From Symbiobacterium sp040797425 (GTDB lineage: Bacteria; Bacillota; Sulfobacillia; Symbiobacteriales; Symbiobacteriaceae): a stretch of DNA of 64,000 nt. The translations under genes and the position numbers were made by a program. Shown piece by piece: positions 26,065-34,857 of this stretch. The first letter of the stretch is position 1. Each line of letters opens with the position of its first letter. Location of the stretch: contig NZ_JBFNEH010000012.1 of assembly GCF_040797425.1 (NCBI RefSeq), forward strand, positions 1 to 64,000, in the 5' to 3' direction. Under the pieces are notes generated by a model, which ran no database searches, was not told where the DNA came from, and was given only the letters and a program-made list of their open reading frames with translations.

Positions 26065-27666
26065 ATGCTTGCCACCAACGCGGCCCCGTTCTCCTCCGAG
26101 ATCCGCCGCCGACGGACGTTCGCCATCATCTCCCACCCGGACGCGGGCAAGACCACCCTCACGGAGAAGCTCCTGCTCTACGGCGGCGCCATCCACCTGG
26201 CCGGTTCGGTGAAAGCCCGGCGCGCGGCCCGCCACGTCACCAGCGACTGGATGGAGATCGAGAAGCAGCGCGGCATCTCGGTGACCTCCTCCGTGCTGCA
26301 GTTCGAGTACGACGGCTGCATGGTCAACATCCTCGACACGCCGGGCCACCAGGACTTCTCCGAAGATACCTACCGCACGCTGGAGGCGGCCGACTCGGCG
26401 GTGATGCTCATCGACGCGGCGAAGGGCGTCGAGCCGCAGACCATCAAGCTCTTCCACGTCTGTAAGATGCGGGGCATCCCCGTCTTCACTTTCGTCAACA
26501 AGCTCGACCGGGAGGGCAAGGACCCCTTCGCCCTCATGCAGGAGATCGAAGATGTCCTGGGCATGCGCACCTGCCCCATGAACTGGCCGGTGGGCATGGG
26601 CTCCACCTTCAAGGGCGTCTTCGACCGGCAGAAGGGCCACGTGGAGCTCTTCGACGACCGGGACCACGGCCAGACGAAGGCCCGCACCGAAACCATCGCC
26701 ATGGACGATCCCAAGTTGCCGACCATCCTCGGTGAGGAGCTGTACCGGAAGCTGCGGGAGGACATCGAACTCCTGGACGTGGCCGGCGACCCCTGGGACT
26801 TCGACCGGTTCCGCCGCGGCGACCTCTCCCCCCTCTTCTGGGGCTCGGCGCTGACCAACTTCGGCGTGCAGCCTTTCCTCGAGTACTTCCTGGAGCTGGC
26901 CCCCTCCCCCGCCCCGCGCCTCGCCGGCGACCGGCTGGTGGAGCCGGAGGAGCCGCGCTTCTCAGCTTTCGTGTTCAAAATCCAGGCCAACATGAACCCG
27001 GCCCACCGGGACCGCATCGCCTTCCTGCGGATCGTCTCGGGCCGGTTCCAGCGGGGCATGGAGGTGCAGCACGTCCGCCTGGGCAAGAAGGTGCGCCTGT
27101 CCCAGCCGCAGCAGTTCATGGCCCAGGAGCGGCAGATCGTGGAGGAGGCCTACGCCGGCGACATCATCGGCGTCTTCGACCCCGGCATTTTCCGCATCGG
27201 CGACACGCTCTGCACCGGCGAGCCCGTCCAGTTCGAGGGCATCCCCTCCTTCTCGCCCGAGCACTTCGCCCGCGTGCGGTACAAGGACGCCATGAAGTCC
27301 AAGCACTTCCGCAAGGGGCTCGAGGATCTGACGGAGGAGGGCGCCATCCAGGTCTTCTACGCCACCCAGCCCGGCCACCCCGATCCGATTCTCGGCGCGG
27401 TGGGCGAGCTGCAGTTCGACGTGTTCCAGTACCGCATGCTGAACGAGTACGGCGTGGAGGTGACGCTGGAGCGCCTGCCCCACCAGGTGGCCCGGTGGGT
27501 CGAGGGCGAGGGCTACCAGCCCCGCCGCTTCTGGGGCACCGACCACCTGGCCGTCACCGACCGGGACGGCCGGAACGTCCTGCTCTTCCGCAACGAGTGG
27601 TCCATGCGGTACGTGATGGAGAACAACGAGAACCTCGTCTTCCGGGCCACCGCACAGGCCCGCTGA
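26065..27666 (+). CDS. prfC: Peptide chain release factor 3
   Basis: A 533-residue translational GTPase that recycles RF1/RF2 from the ribosome. G motifs are intact: SHPDAGKTTLTEK (G1), the RGISVTSSV switch, DTPGHQDFSEDTYR (G3) and NKLDREGKDP (G4). Domain II and the RF3-specific C-terminal domain follow (GAVGELQFDVFQYRMLNEYGVEV). Although the frame is open to 25687, ATG 26065 gives the family N-terminus and lies downstream of a good promoter with a GAAAGGG element. Length is normal. A gene of unknown function follows after 3 bp. Confidence 0.97.
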   Translation: MLATNAAPFSSEIRRRRTFAIISHPDAGKTTLTEKLLLYGGAIHLAGSVKARRAARHVTSDWMEIEKQRGISVTSSVLQFEYDGCMVNILDTPGHQDFSEDTYRTLEAADSAVMLIDAAKGVEPQTIKLFHVCKMRGIPVFTFVNKLDREGKDPFALMQEIEDVLGMRTCPMNWPVGMGSTFKGVFDRQKGHVELFDDRDHGQTKARTETIAMDDPKLPTILGEELYRKLREDIELLDVAGDPWDFDRFRRGDLSPLFWGSALTNFGVQPFLEYFLELAPSPAPRLAGDRLVEPEEPRFSAFVFKIQANMNPAHRDRIAFLRIVSGRFQRGMEVQHVRLGKKVRLSQPQQFMAQERQIVEEAYAGDIIGVFDPGIFRIGDTLCTGEPVQFEGIPSFSPEHFARVRYKDAMKSKHFRKGLEDLTEEGAIQVFYATQPGHPDPILGAVGELQFDVFQYRMLNEYGVEVTLERLPHQVARWVEGEGYQPRRFWGTDHLAVTDRDGRNVLLFRNEWSMRYVMENNENLVFRATAQAR

Positions 27667-27669
27667 GCC

Positions 27670-28188
27670 ATGGTCAACGACGATACGTCCGTCTCCGCCG
27701 CCGGCCAGGTGCGCTCCGTGCAGTCGCTGGCCGTCTCCGGCACACACCTTGAGCCGAATCTCCAACAGGTGCAGGAGGCGGGCTACGGCTACTTCGCCTT
27801 CCTGGACCGGCTGGCCCGGCCCTTCCTCCGGGTGCGCCAGGGCCCGGCCGGTACGATGGTGGTGCGTCTCTGCGGCGTCACCCTCCTCTCCTTCCGCGTG
27901 CCTGCGATCCGAGAAAAGGCCGGCGTGGCGGCCATCTGCTTCCCCATCGCGGCCGGCCTCCTGGTGCAGCAAAACAAGCGCTGCCGCGGCGAACTGCGCC
28001 TGGAGTTGCACCCCGATCGGCTGGTGATGGCCGTGGAGGGCTACTATCCCGCCCTGGTGGGATCGGGGAGCAGCCGCTTCCGCCGCTGGCTCTACCAGCG
28101 CACGCAGGCGGCGGTGCACCGCCGCGTGGCCGCCCGTTACCTCAAGCTCTGGCTGAGCCGGGCCGTCGCAGAACGGGAGGCACCATGA
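27670..28188 (+). CDS. Protein of unknown function downstream of prfC
   Basis: A 172-residue protein, with no signal peptide. One mildly hydrophobic stretch (AGVAAICFPIAAGLLV) sits near residue 90. Distinctive segments are YGYFAFLDRLARPFLRVRQG and PDRLVMAVEGYYPALVGSGSS, followed by a basic helical C-terminus (RRWLYQRTQAAVHRRVAARYL). The amphipathic basic tail suggests membrane-surface or nucleic-acid contact, but no family was recognised. It starts 3 bp after the prfC stop without an obvious strong ribosome site, so translation is probably coupled. A hairpin terminator follows at 28255-28287. Confidence 0.7.
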   Translation: MVNDDTSVSAAGQVRSVQSLAVSGTHLEPNLQQVQEAGYGYFAFLDRLARPFLRVRQGPAGTMVVRLCGVTLLSFRVPAIREKAGVAAICFPIAAGLLVQQNKRCRGELRLELHPDRLVMAVEGYYPALVGSGSSRFRRWLYQRTQAAVHRRVAARYLKLWLSRAVAEREAP

Positions 28189-28254
28189 GACCGTGCCCCG
28201 CCAGCACAAGGGACGCCGCCGGCCTCAGGCCCGGCGCGAATCATCAGCAACACA

Positions 28255-28287
28255 AGGCGCCGTTCCCGGCAGTCGGGGGCGGCGCCT
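28255..28287 (+). terminator. Terminator of the prfC operon
   Basis: An interrupted stem: AGGCGCCG pairs with CGGCGCCT (28255-28262 with 28280-28287), with an inner CCCG/CGGG helix, followed by CTT. Confidence 0.65.
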
Positions 28288-28365
28288 CTTGCATGTCCAC
28301 AATCCGTATCTCCTTAAGGTCAATGAATGTCAAAAGGACAGAGATAATCAAGCGAGGTGTTCGGA

Positions 28366-29256
28366 ATGAACTGGCAGGACGAGCCGTTTGCCCGGGTGGC
28401 CTCCCAGGTCGGTCCCAGCGTCGTCCAGGTGCGGGCCGGCCGCGGACAGGGCTCGGGCGTGCTTCTGGATTCGCACAGCGTGATCACCAACGCCCACGTG
28501 GTGGGCGATTACCCCGTACCGGCCATCACGTTCGCGGATGGTGTCACCCGGCCGGGGCGGGTCGTGGCGGCCGACTGGCTCTACGACCTGGCTCTGGTGG
28601 AGACCGACTCGCCGATGGCCGCCCGGGTGGAGCCGGCCCCCGAGGAGTCCGTCGTGCCGGGCAGACTGGTGGTGGCCATCGGCAACCCCTACGGCTTCGG
28701 CTGGACCGTCACTACCGGCGTCGTCAGCGCCGTCGAGCGCATCATCGGCGGTCTGGACGGCCTGATTCAAACCGACGCGGCCATCAACCCCGGCAACAGC
28801 GGCGGCGCCCTGGTGGACCTGCAGGGCCGCCTGGTCGGCATACCCACCCTGGTCCTCGCCCGGGGGCAGAACATCGGGTTCGCCATCCCGGCGTGGCAGG
28901 TGCTCCAGGTGACGGAGCAGTTCCGGCGGTTGGGCCGGGCCGAGCACCCGTACGTCGGCCTGCTCGGGACAACCGAGGTCATCGACCCGGCGGTGGCACG
29001 GGCGCTGGACCTGCCGGACCGCGGCGTGCTGGTCGCAGGTGTGGAGCCCGGCGGCCCCGCGCACCTGGCCGGTCTCACGGAGTGGGACATGGTGACCGCG
29101 GTGGACGGCGTGCCCACCCCCTCCATGCCGGCGCTGCGACGCCAGATCCGCAAGACGCCGGTGGGCAGCGTCGTTTCCTTCACGGTCCTGCGGGGCGGCC
29201 GCACCCTTGACGTGCCCGTCCGCGTGGGCGAGCTGCCCGCCGCCGCCAGGCGCTAG
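28366..29256 (+). CDS. HtrA/DegP-like serine protease (S1C) with PDZ domain, no membrane anchor
   Basis: A 296-residue trypsin-like protease with the catalytic triad in place: His in ITNAHVVGD, Asp in YDLALVE and Ser in NPGNSGGALV. One PDZ domain fills about residues 195-290 (VGLLGTTEVIDPAVARALDLP .. VEPGGPAHLAGLTEWDMV). Typical HtrA proteins have a signal peptide or membrane anchor; this one starts MNWQDEPFARVASQ and has neither, so it is predicted to be cytoplasmic or exported by other means. ATG 28366 is chosen with a GAGGTG site; GTG 28357 is possible. It converges on the NUDIX gene, with both TAG stops in one CTAG. Confidence 0.88.
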   Translation: MNWQDEPFARVASQVGPSVVQVRAGRGQGSGVLLDSHSVITNAHVVGDYPVPAITFADGVTRPGRVVAADWLYDLALVETDSPMAARVEPAPEESVVPGRLVVAIGNPYGFGWTVTTGVVSAVERIIGGLDGLIQTDAAINPGNSGGALVDLQGRLVGIPTLVLARGQNIGFAIPAWQVLQVTEQFRRLGRAEHPYVGLLGTTEVIDPAVARALDLPDRGVLVAGVEPGGPAHLAGLTEWDMVTAVDGVPTPSMPALRRQIRKTPVGSVVSFTVLRGGRTLDVPVRVGELPAAARR

Positions 29257-29750
29257 CCTCCCGGCCACTGCGTGACGAAGTCCCGCAGCGCGTCCCGGGT
29301 GCTGGGGAATGCCAGCCGGTCCCACGGGATCTCGTCCCGGCCGAAGAGCCGCACCTCCTGCGTCTCGGTCCCGCGAGCGGGCTCTCCGCCCACCACGTCG
29401 CAGTGGTAGACCACGACCACCACCACAGAATCCGGGTAGGAGTAGACCCCGACCGGCCGGGTGGCGCGCACCCGGAGGCGCACCTCCTCGAAGGTCTCCC
29501 GCTCCGCCGCCTGCGGCACGGTCTCCCCGCGCTCCACGTAGCCGCCCGGGAAGACCCAGAGCCCCAGGCCCGGCTCGATGCCCCGCCGCGCCAGCAGCAC
29601 CCGGCCGCCGATCACCGGGATCGTGCAGGCCGCGACCTTGGGATCCAGGTAGGTGATCCGGCCGCACCTGGTGCAGACCAGCCGGTCGCGCTGTTCACTC
29701 TCCACGAGACGCCACTCGAGCTTGCCCCCACACGCAAAACAGTACGGCAT
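29253..29750 (-). CDS. NUDIX hydrolase with N-terminal zinc ribbon
   Basis: A 165-residue nucleoside-diphosphate-linked pyrophosphatase. The N-terminal zinc ribbon (CFACGGKLEW .. CTRCGRITY) resembles that of NudC-like and ADP-ribose-type Nudix proteins. The Nudix box is GGYVERGETVPQAAERETFEE, matching GX5EX7REUXEE except that the final Gly position is Arg. The catalytic glutamates are retained. ATG 29750 has a GAGAGGAGG ribosome site; the longer open frame to 29933 is not used. The substrate is unknown (ADP-ribose, NADH or damaged nucleotides). Confidence 0.9.
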   Translation of the reverse strand: MPYCFACGGKLEWRLVESEQRDRLVCTRCGRITYLDPKVAACTIPVIGGRVLLARRGIEPGLGLWVFPGGYVERGETVPQAAERETFEEVRLRVRATRPVGVYSYPDSVVVVVVYHCDVVGGEPARGTETQEVRLFGRDEIPWDRLAFPSTRDALRDFVTQWPGG

Positions 29751-29950
29751 CCCGCGATCCTCCTCTCGTCGGAGCCGGCGCATCCTTCTCGTTCTCTTGC
29801 CTTCGACGGCGCCAAACCCAGTTCCTGTAGGATGCGATCCACGAACCTCCAGCCCGGCCCGGGCCCCCTTCCAGTCAGGCGAGAAACGGCGGCACGACTG
29901 GCGAACCTTTCGTGCGGAGAATCTACACTCCATATGCAGGAGGGATGCCC

Positions 29951-30889
29951 GTGGACGAACTGAACCGCCGGCTGGCCGAAGCCGCCGATCGCCATGCCCG
30001 CCTGGAGAAGCTGAAGCGGCAGATCGATCGGCTCCGGTCCGAGCACCGGGAAGCGACCGACCGCGCCGCAGAACGGAAGGCTGCCCTCGCCAAGGAGCAG
30101 CGAGACGTGGAGAGACTGGAATCGGGTTCCCTGGGGGCGATGCTGGCCACCCTCTTCACCAGCAAGGCCGAACGGCTGGACCGGGAGCGCCAGGAGGCTG
30201 CCCAGGCGCTGGTTCGCTACGAGGAGGCCCGGCACCATGCAGAGGAGATCCGGCGTGACCTGGAGGCGGCAGAGGCGGAAGCCGCCCGGCTCGCCGGCGC
30301 CGAGGCCGAGTACCGCGCCCTCCTGGCCGAGAAGGAGCAGCGGCTGCGCGCCGCACAGGGATGGGCCGCCGAGCGCCTCCTCGCCCTGGAACAGGAGGAG
30401 GCCGACGTCCGCCGGCGCGCCCGGGAAGTCGTCGAGGCGCTGGAAGCCGGGCAGGCGGCAGCCGCCGGCCTTGACCGGGTGGTCGATCTCCTGCAGTCCG
30501 CCGACCGCTGGGGCACCTGGGACATGTTCGGCGGCGGCCTCATCAGCACCATGGTCAAGCATTCCCGCATCGACGACGCCCGGGCCGAACTGGCGCAGGT
30601 GCGGCACGCCCTCGACGTTTTCCGCCGGGAGCTGGCCGACGTGGGCGGGGGCGTCGACCTGCCCGTGGTGGACCTGGACGGCTTTACCCGCTTTGCCGAC
30701 TACTTCTGGGACAGCTTCTTCGTGGACTGGATGATCCAGGGCCGCATCGCCGAGGCGCTCCGGTCGGCCCAGAACGCCCGCAGCCAGGTGCTGCACCTGC
30801 TGGACTGGCTCGCCGCGCAGGACGGGGCGATCCGGTTCGAGCTGGACGACATCCAGCGGCGGCGGGAGCAACTGATTGTGAACGAGTAG
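29951..30889 (+). CDS. Long coiled-coil protein of unknown function
   Basis: A 312-residue soluble protein. Residues 1-170 are almost continuous charged coiled coil rich in Glu, Arg, Ala and Leu. A conserved-looking block follows at about residues 175-215 (DRWGTWDMFGGGLISTMVKHSRID), then a second helical segment and an aromatic motif FADYFWDSFFVDWMIQ. The start is GTG 29951, 8 bases after AGGAGG; the ATG at 29945 is too close to it. The central motif suggests a defined family of Firmicute proteins without assigned function, but I cannot name it. It diverges from the NUDIX gene across 200 bp and is followed by a terminator-like hairpin. Confidence 0.78.
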   Translation: MDELNRRLAEAADRHARLEKLKRQIDRLRSEHREATDRAAERKAALAKEQRDVERLESGSLGAMLATLFTSKAERLDRERQEAAQALVRYEEARHHAEEIRRDLEAAEAEAARLAGAEAEYRALLAEKEQRLRAAQGWAAERLLALEQEEADVRRRAREVVEALEAGQAAAAGLDRVVDLLQSADRWGTWDMFGGGLISTMVKHSRIDDARAELAQVRHALDVFRRELADVGGGVDLPVVDLDGFTRFADYFWDSFFVDWMIQGRIAEALRSAQNARSQVLHLLDWLAAQDGAIRFELDDIQRRREQLIVNE

Positions 30890-30915
30890 CGAGCGGCAGG
30901 CTGGGAAACGGCAAC

Positions 30916-30947
30916 AGGGCGATCTCGCCAGGCGGCGGGATCGCCCT
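30916..30947 (+). terminator. Terminator of the coiled-coil gene
   Basis: A stem of GGGCGATC/GATCGCCC (30917-30924 with 30939-30946) plus inner pairs, followed by TTCCCGCTTC. Confidence 0.65.
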
Positions 30948-30989
30948 TCCCGCTTCTGAAAGGCCCGTGATACGGCCCGCTGCTTGCCG

Positions 30990-31896
30990 CTACTGCGGGG
31001 CCGTTTCCCGCACGTAGGCCGTCCCCCTGCGGGTCCACGTCTCCACCACGCCGTCCGTGTAGGTCACCGTGAACTGGTCGATGCCTTCCGCACCAAGAGA
31101 AACCATCGGGTTCTTCCGGTACCCGGTGTAGGTGAAGCGGAAGTCCTGCGGTCTGGGCACCCACAGCAGGCGCCACTCCCGGCCCTCCCGGCGCAGCAGG
31201 TGGACCTCCATGTTGGAGCGCGTGCCGACCCCGGACAGGTCCACGACCGCCAGCGCGTCGGCGCCGTCCTGCCGGAGCGCCTTGAAGTCCGCACCGCACC
31301 CGACCGGGCAGTTGTGCCCATACGAGCCGAAAACGCGGTACCGCTCCTCGGCCAGAGCCGCTTCGGCCTGGGGATAGAGCTGGGCCTGCCAGTCGGCGCC
31401 GTCGTGCCAGAACAGCGCATGCCCCATCATCGCGTTGACGAACTCCGCAAATCGGCAGGCCAGCAGTGGCACCTCACCCTCGCCTCCGGCTGGGCTGTAC
31501 CGGCACACGAACACCAGATCAGGTTTGGCGATCCTGAACTCCATCTGCGACTCCGCTGTGGGCAGGTCCAGGGTCCTGATGACATCCTTCGCCTTTTCCA
31601 GGATCACCCCGGCATCCTCCAGCCGGCTCCCCGGCGGCACCCCGGGCGTGGCTGCCGACGCGTGCCGGGCCTCACCCGGCTCCTCCTCCGCCGGCGGGTA
31701 GAGGAAAGCCCGCCAGTCTCCCTCGCCGCGGCTGAACAGGGCATAGCGCGCCAGGCCGTCCCGGCTCTCCCCGAACTTGCAGACCAGCGCCTCCCCTTCC
31801 TCGTCCCCACCGACGCCTCCGTCCTGCCCTTGTACGCACCGAAAACGCCCCCTTGCACTCCCGCACCTTGAGCCTTACGGCTCCGGGCCCGTGCAT
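30990..31896 (-). pseudogene. Frameshifted gene with two related cysteine-containing domains
   Basis: Clear coding sense runs in one frame from about 31830 to the stop at 30990, but that frame has no ATG, GTG or TTG before GTG 31640. A second frame starts with ATG 31896 and encodes VRLKVRECKGAFS, which would supply the N-terminus; at least one, perhaps two, single-base shifts near 31800-31840 separate them. Two related segments are visible: ALVCKFGESRDGLARYALF..GDWRAFLYPP and LLACRFAEFVNAMMGHALF..ADWQAQLYPQ, indicating a duplicated domain. The first resembles the small TIGR04076-type proteins. Translation from GTG 31640 would give a 216-residue remnant. Sequencing error is the alternative to real decay. 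Confidence 0.55.
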
Positions 31897-32029
31897 CTCG
31901 AGTTCCCGCTGCTTTGGACGCCCGCCGGCGTCCGTTTTGTTCCACCACGGGCACGCGCGGCAAAGCCACCGGGAAACGGAAGAGCCGAAGTCCTCCGTCC
32001 CGATGGCTTGGTCCGGCCGAGCCACAGCC

Positions 32030-32665
32030 TCAGAAAAACCGCAGCTGCCGGTGCCCGATGAAGGTCCGCCGGTGGATCGGGCACGGCCCGAACCGCTCCA
32101 GGGCCTCCCAGTGCTCTCTCGACCCATACCCCTTGTTGCGGGCGAAGCCGTATTCGGGGTAGAGCTTATCGTACTCCACCATGATCCGGTCCCGGGTCAC
32201 CTTGGCCAGAATCGACGCCGCGGCGATGGAGAGCGACTTGCGGTCGCCGCCCACCACCGGCCGCTGCCAGCCGCTCCACTGGGGGAGGGGCCGGTTGCCG
32301 TCCACCAGCAACGCGGCCTCCGCCGCCCGCCCGAGCCGGAGGGCGGCCATCGCCCGGGCGGCCTCCACCGCCTGCGCCATGGCCTCGAAAGTGGCCTGCA
32401 GGATGTTGATCTCGTCAATGCGGGCGGCGTCGACGACGCCGATGCCCCAGCCCAGGGCGATCTCCTGGATCGGCCCGAACGCCGCCTCACGCTGTTTCTC
32501 CGTCAGCTGTTTCGAGTCGTTCACCCCGGGCAGCGCCGCCCCCTCGGGCAGGATGCATGCCGCCGCCACCACGGGGCCTGCCAGCGGGCCGCGGCCCGCC
32601 TCGTCCACGCCGACCACCTGGCAGCCATGCCGCCAGAGCACCCGCTCCAGGCGCAGATCAGCCAA
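32030..32665 (-). CDS. rnhB: Ribonuclease HII
   Basis: A 211-residue endonuclease that cuts the RNA strand of RNA-DNA hybrids and single ribonucleotides in DNA. The type 2 RNase H core is intact: VVGVDEAGRGPLAGPV carries the DEAG acidic pair and PGVNDSKQLTEKQRE follows. Further on come the Asp in LLVDGNRPLP, the GDRKSLSIAAASILAKVTRD block and the C-terminal KGYGSREHWEAL. The start is TTG 32665, supported by a strong GGGAGGTGA ribosome site 6 bases away. It overlaps the 3' end of the MFS gene by 8 bases and is probably coupled to it. Confidence 0.96.
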   Translation of the reverse strand: MADLRLERVLWRHGCQVVGVDEAGRGPLAGPVVAAACILPEGAALPGVNDSKQLTEKQREAAFGPIQEIALGWGIGVVDAARIDEINILQATFEAMAQAVEAARAMAALRLGRAAEAALLVDGNRPLPQWSGWQRPVVGGDRKSLSIAAASILAKVTRDRIMVEYDKLYPEYGFARNKGYGSREHWEALERFGPCPIHRRTFIGHRQLRFF

Positions 32666-33812
32666 CCCGGGTCACCTCCCTTCTCACCGCCGCACCGCCC
32701 CGGGTGCGCCGGGTCAGCAGCAGGAAGCCGAGGCCCGCAGCCAGGGCGATCACGGCGGCCACCCGGTAGAGCAGGACGGTCCCGGACAGGTCCACGAGCC
32801 GCCCGGAGACCAGGTTGCCGATCACCGTGGCCACGCCGCTGTTCACCAGCACCAGCAGGGCCTGGCCGCTGGTGCGCAGTTCCTGCGGGACCAGCCGGCC
32901 CACGATCTGCACGGCGGTGGGGGCGAACAGAGCGAAGGTGACGGCCTGCATCAGCTGCAGTGCAAGCACCAGCCCCGCGGCCGGGGCCACGCCCATCAGC
33001 AGCCAGCGCAGCCCGTACATGAAGGCGGAGACCGTCACCACCTCCATGTCCCCGAAGCGCTCCGTGATGCGGTCCAGGTACAGCCAGACCGGCACCTCCA
33101 TGGACGCGGCGATCGCCCAGGCAAGCCCCACCACCGAGTTGGAACCGCCCAGGCTGCCGATGTGGATTGAGAGGAACGCCGAGTTGGCCGCGACCGTGAC
33201 CTGCAGCAGCCCCGAGCAGAGCAGGAAGCCGGTGAGTTCCGGGATGCGGAAGAGCGTGGAGAACGGCGGCAGGGGCCCCCGCTCCCGGCTCACGCCGTCC
33301 GCCGGCAGCCGGCGGCTGAAGATCAGGGTGACGAGCGAGATGGTCGTGTAGAAGGCAAACGACCAGCGCAGGTCGATGCGGTTGTAAAGCCACCCGCCCA
33401 AGGTGGTCGTGATCACCCAAGCCACCGACCCCCACAGGCGCAGCTGCGGATAGCTGGCCCCCGTCCGCTGCACCTCGCCCAGGGCAATGGAGTCGGCAAT
33501 CGCCCCCAGCGGGCCGGAAAAGAACGACCAGAGCGCCACCAGCGGCAGGAAGGTCCAGAACGACGAGCCGAGGCTCACCAGCGCGCCGGCGAGGGCGGCG
33601 GCCACCAGGATCTGCCCGAAGAGCCGCCCCCGGTTGCCCGAGCGGTCGGCGAGCTGGCCGAAGAGCGGTTGGGACAGAAACAGCATCACCGGCGGCACCG
33701 AGAGCAGCAGTGCGATCTCCGTGGCGGAGAGGCCCGCGCTCTTGTAGAAGAGCGAGAGAAACGGCGTCATGGCGCCCTGGGCCCCGAAAAAGAAGAAGTA
33801 GACAGCGGACAC
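32658..33812 (-). CDS. MFS transporter (MFS_1-like/nucleoside-permease type)
   Basis: A 384-residue transporter with about twelve membrane helices, of the group related to nucleoside permeases and PucK/YwbF-like proteins. Helix 1 begins at the N-terminus (AVYFFFFGAQGAMTPFLSLFY), and SGPLGAIADSIALGEV plus SYPQLRLWGSVAW are characteristic of this group. GTG 33812 has an AGGAGG site at 33820-33825 with a 7-base gap and puts the start just before helix 1; the frame is open to 33902. The substrate is unknown. It is followed by rnhB with an 8-base overlap. Confidence 0.85.
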   Translation of the reverse strand: MSAVYFFFFGAQGAMTPFLSLFYKSAGLSATEIALLLSVPPVMLFLSQPLFGQLADRSGNRGRLFGQILVAAALAGALVSLGSSFWTFLPLVALWSFFSGPLGAIADSIALGEVQRTGASYPQLRLWGSVAWVITTTLGGWLYNRIDLRWSFAFYTTISLVTLIFSRRLPADGVSRERGPLPPFSTLFRIPELTGFLLCSGLLQVTVAANSAFLSIHIGSLGGSNSVVGLAWAIAASMEVPVWLYLDRITERFGDMEVVTVSAFMYGLRWLLMGVAPAAGLVLALQLMQAVTFALFAPTAVQIVGRLVPQELRTSGQALLVLVNSGVATVIGNLVSGRLVDLSGTVLLYRVAAVIALAAGLGFLLLTRRTRGGAAVRREVTRVG

Positions 33813-33948
33813 GACCAGGCCTCCTGCGTGCGACTTACGCCTGCGGAACCGCACAGAGATACTCTGATTTCGCCCCGGCCGGCCGAACTCCTTTCGCCTC
33901 ACCGAAAGTCACGGGCTTGACGTGGAGGGAAGCCGTGGCCGCCTCAGC

Positions 33949-34623
33949 TCAGGGCTGGTCGTGGGTGGCCCGGCCGTCGCCGCTGATGGGAATGACGGGC
34001 CCCAGGAAGACGGGCCTGCGGCGCAGAGTTACCTCGGCGAACGCCTTCACCCGCGCGGCGAACTCCCGGGCCGCATAGGCCCGCTCGACCCCGTACCGGA
34101 ACCGGTCCGCCGGAACCCCCTGCGCGTCCAGCCCGAGGCGGGTCGCGATCCACAGGGCCCGCGGAAGGTGGAACTCCTGGGTGACGACGATGACGTCCCT
34201 CACCTGGAAGATCGCACCGGCGCGGTACATGGAGTCGTAGGTGTCGAACCCGGCGTGGTCGAGGAACAGGTCCTCCGGGGGTACCCCCCGCTCTTCGAGG
34301 TAGCGCCGCATCGCGTTCACTTCATCATAATCCGCCCGGCTGTGGTCGCCCGATAGAAGCAGCTTCCGCACCTTGCCCGTCTGGTACAGCTCCAGGGCCG
34401 CTTCCAGCCGGTCCCGGAGCATCGGGGTTGGCCTGCCGTCGCTCGTCACGCCGGCGCCCAGCACCAGGGCCACCTGGGCGGGCTGCGCGTCGGCGGCGCT
34501 CACGATCAGGCGCCGGCCCTGCCAGTAGACCACGGCGTTCACCGCCAGCACCAGGGCCGCGCCCACCAGTGCTGCAACGACCAGGCGCACCAACCACCGG
34601 CGCCCACCCCGCATGGGCCTCAT
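33949..34623 (-). CDS. SanA/YdcF-like DUF218 membrane-anchored protein
   Basis: A 224-residue protein with one N-terminal membrane anchor (about residues 10-30) and an extracytoplasmic DUF218 domain. Family marks are VALVLGAGVTSDGRPTPMLRDRLEAAL, KLLLSGDHSRADYDEVNAMRRYL, IVVTQEFHLPRALWIA and the late YAAREFAARVKAF. The combination matches SanA, which in Enterobacteria supports envelope barrier function and vancomycin resistance at high temperature; the biochemical activity is unsettled. ATG 34623 has a GAAGGAG site. It appears to be monocistronic; the MFS gene downstream starts about 140 bp further on. Confidence 0.88.
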   Translation of the reverse strand: MRPMRGGRRWLVRLVVAALVGAALVLAVNAVVYWQGRRLIVSAADAQPAQVALVLGAGVTSDGRPTPMLRDRLEAALELYQTGKVRKLLLSGDHSRADYDEVNAMRRYLEERGVPPEDLFLDHAGFDTYDSMYRAGAIFQVRDVIVVTQEFHLPRALWIATRLGLDAQGVPADRFRYGVERAYAAREFAARVKAFAEVTLRRRPVFLGPVIPISGDGRATHDQP

Positions 34624-34813
34624 CTCCTTGCTCCTTCGCTGCCCATAGGACGAACGGTGCGTCCCGCCTGTTCCACGAGACTGCGCGGCGCCTTCGGCCG
34701 TCGCGGGTGCGCCGGGATGCCGCCGTCCGCCGGACCGGGGGACAGGCGCGAGCCCCCCGGGTTCACGACGGGCCCCGGACGGTTCGGCACAGACCGCCCC
34801 GGAAAGCACATGA

Positions 34814-34845
34814 CCCGCAGCGGCAGGTACCTCTGCCACTGCGGG
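34814..34845 (-). terminator. Terminator of the small secreted pair
   Basis: A 13-bp stem (34814-34826 with 34833-34845), with one U-G pair on the minus strand, 13 bases past the stop of the lipoprotein gene. No strong U-run. Confidence 0.6.
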
Positions 34846-34857
34846 CCGGCGTCACGG

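Noticed and set aside
28185..29210. Long Arg/Gly/Pro-rich frame overlapping the HtrA-like gene
   Set aside because: Low-complexity shadow of the protease reading frame; the protease has its catalytic triad and PDZ domain.
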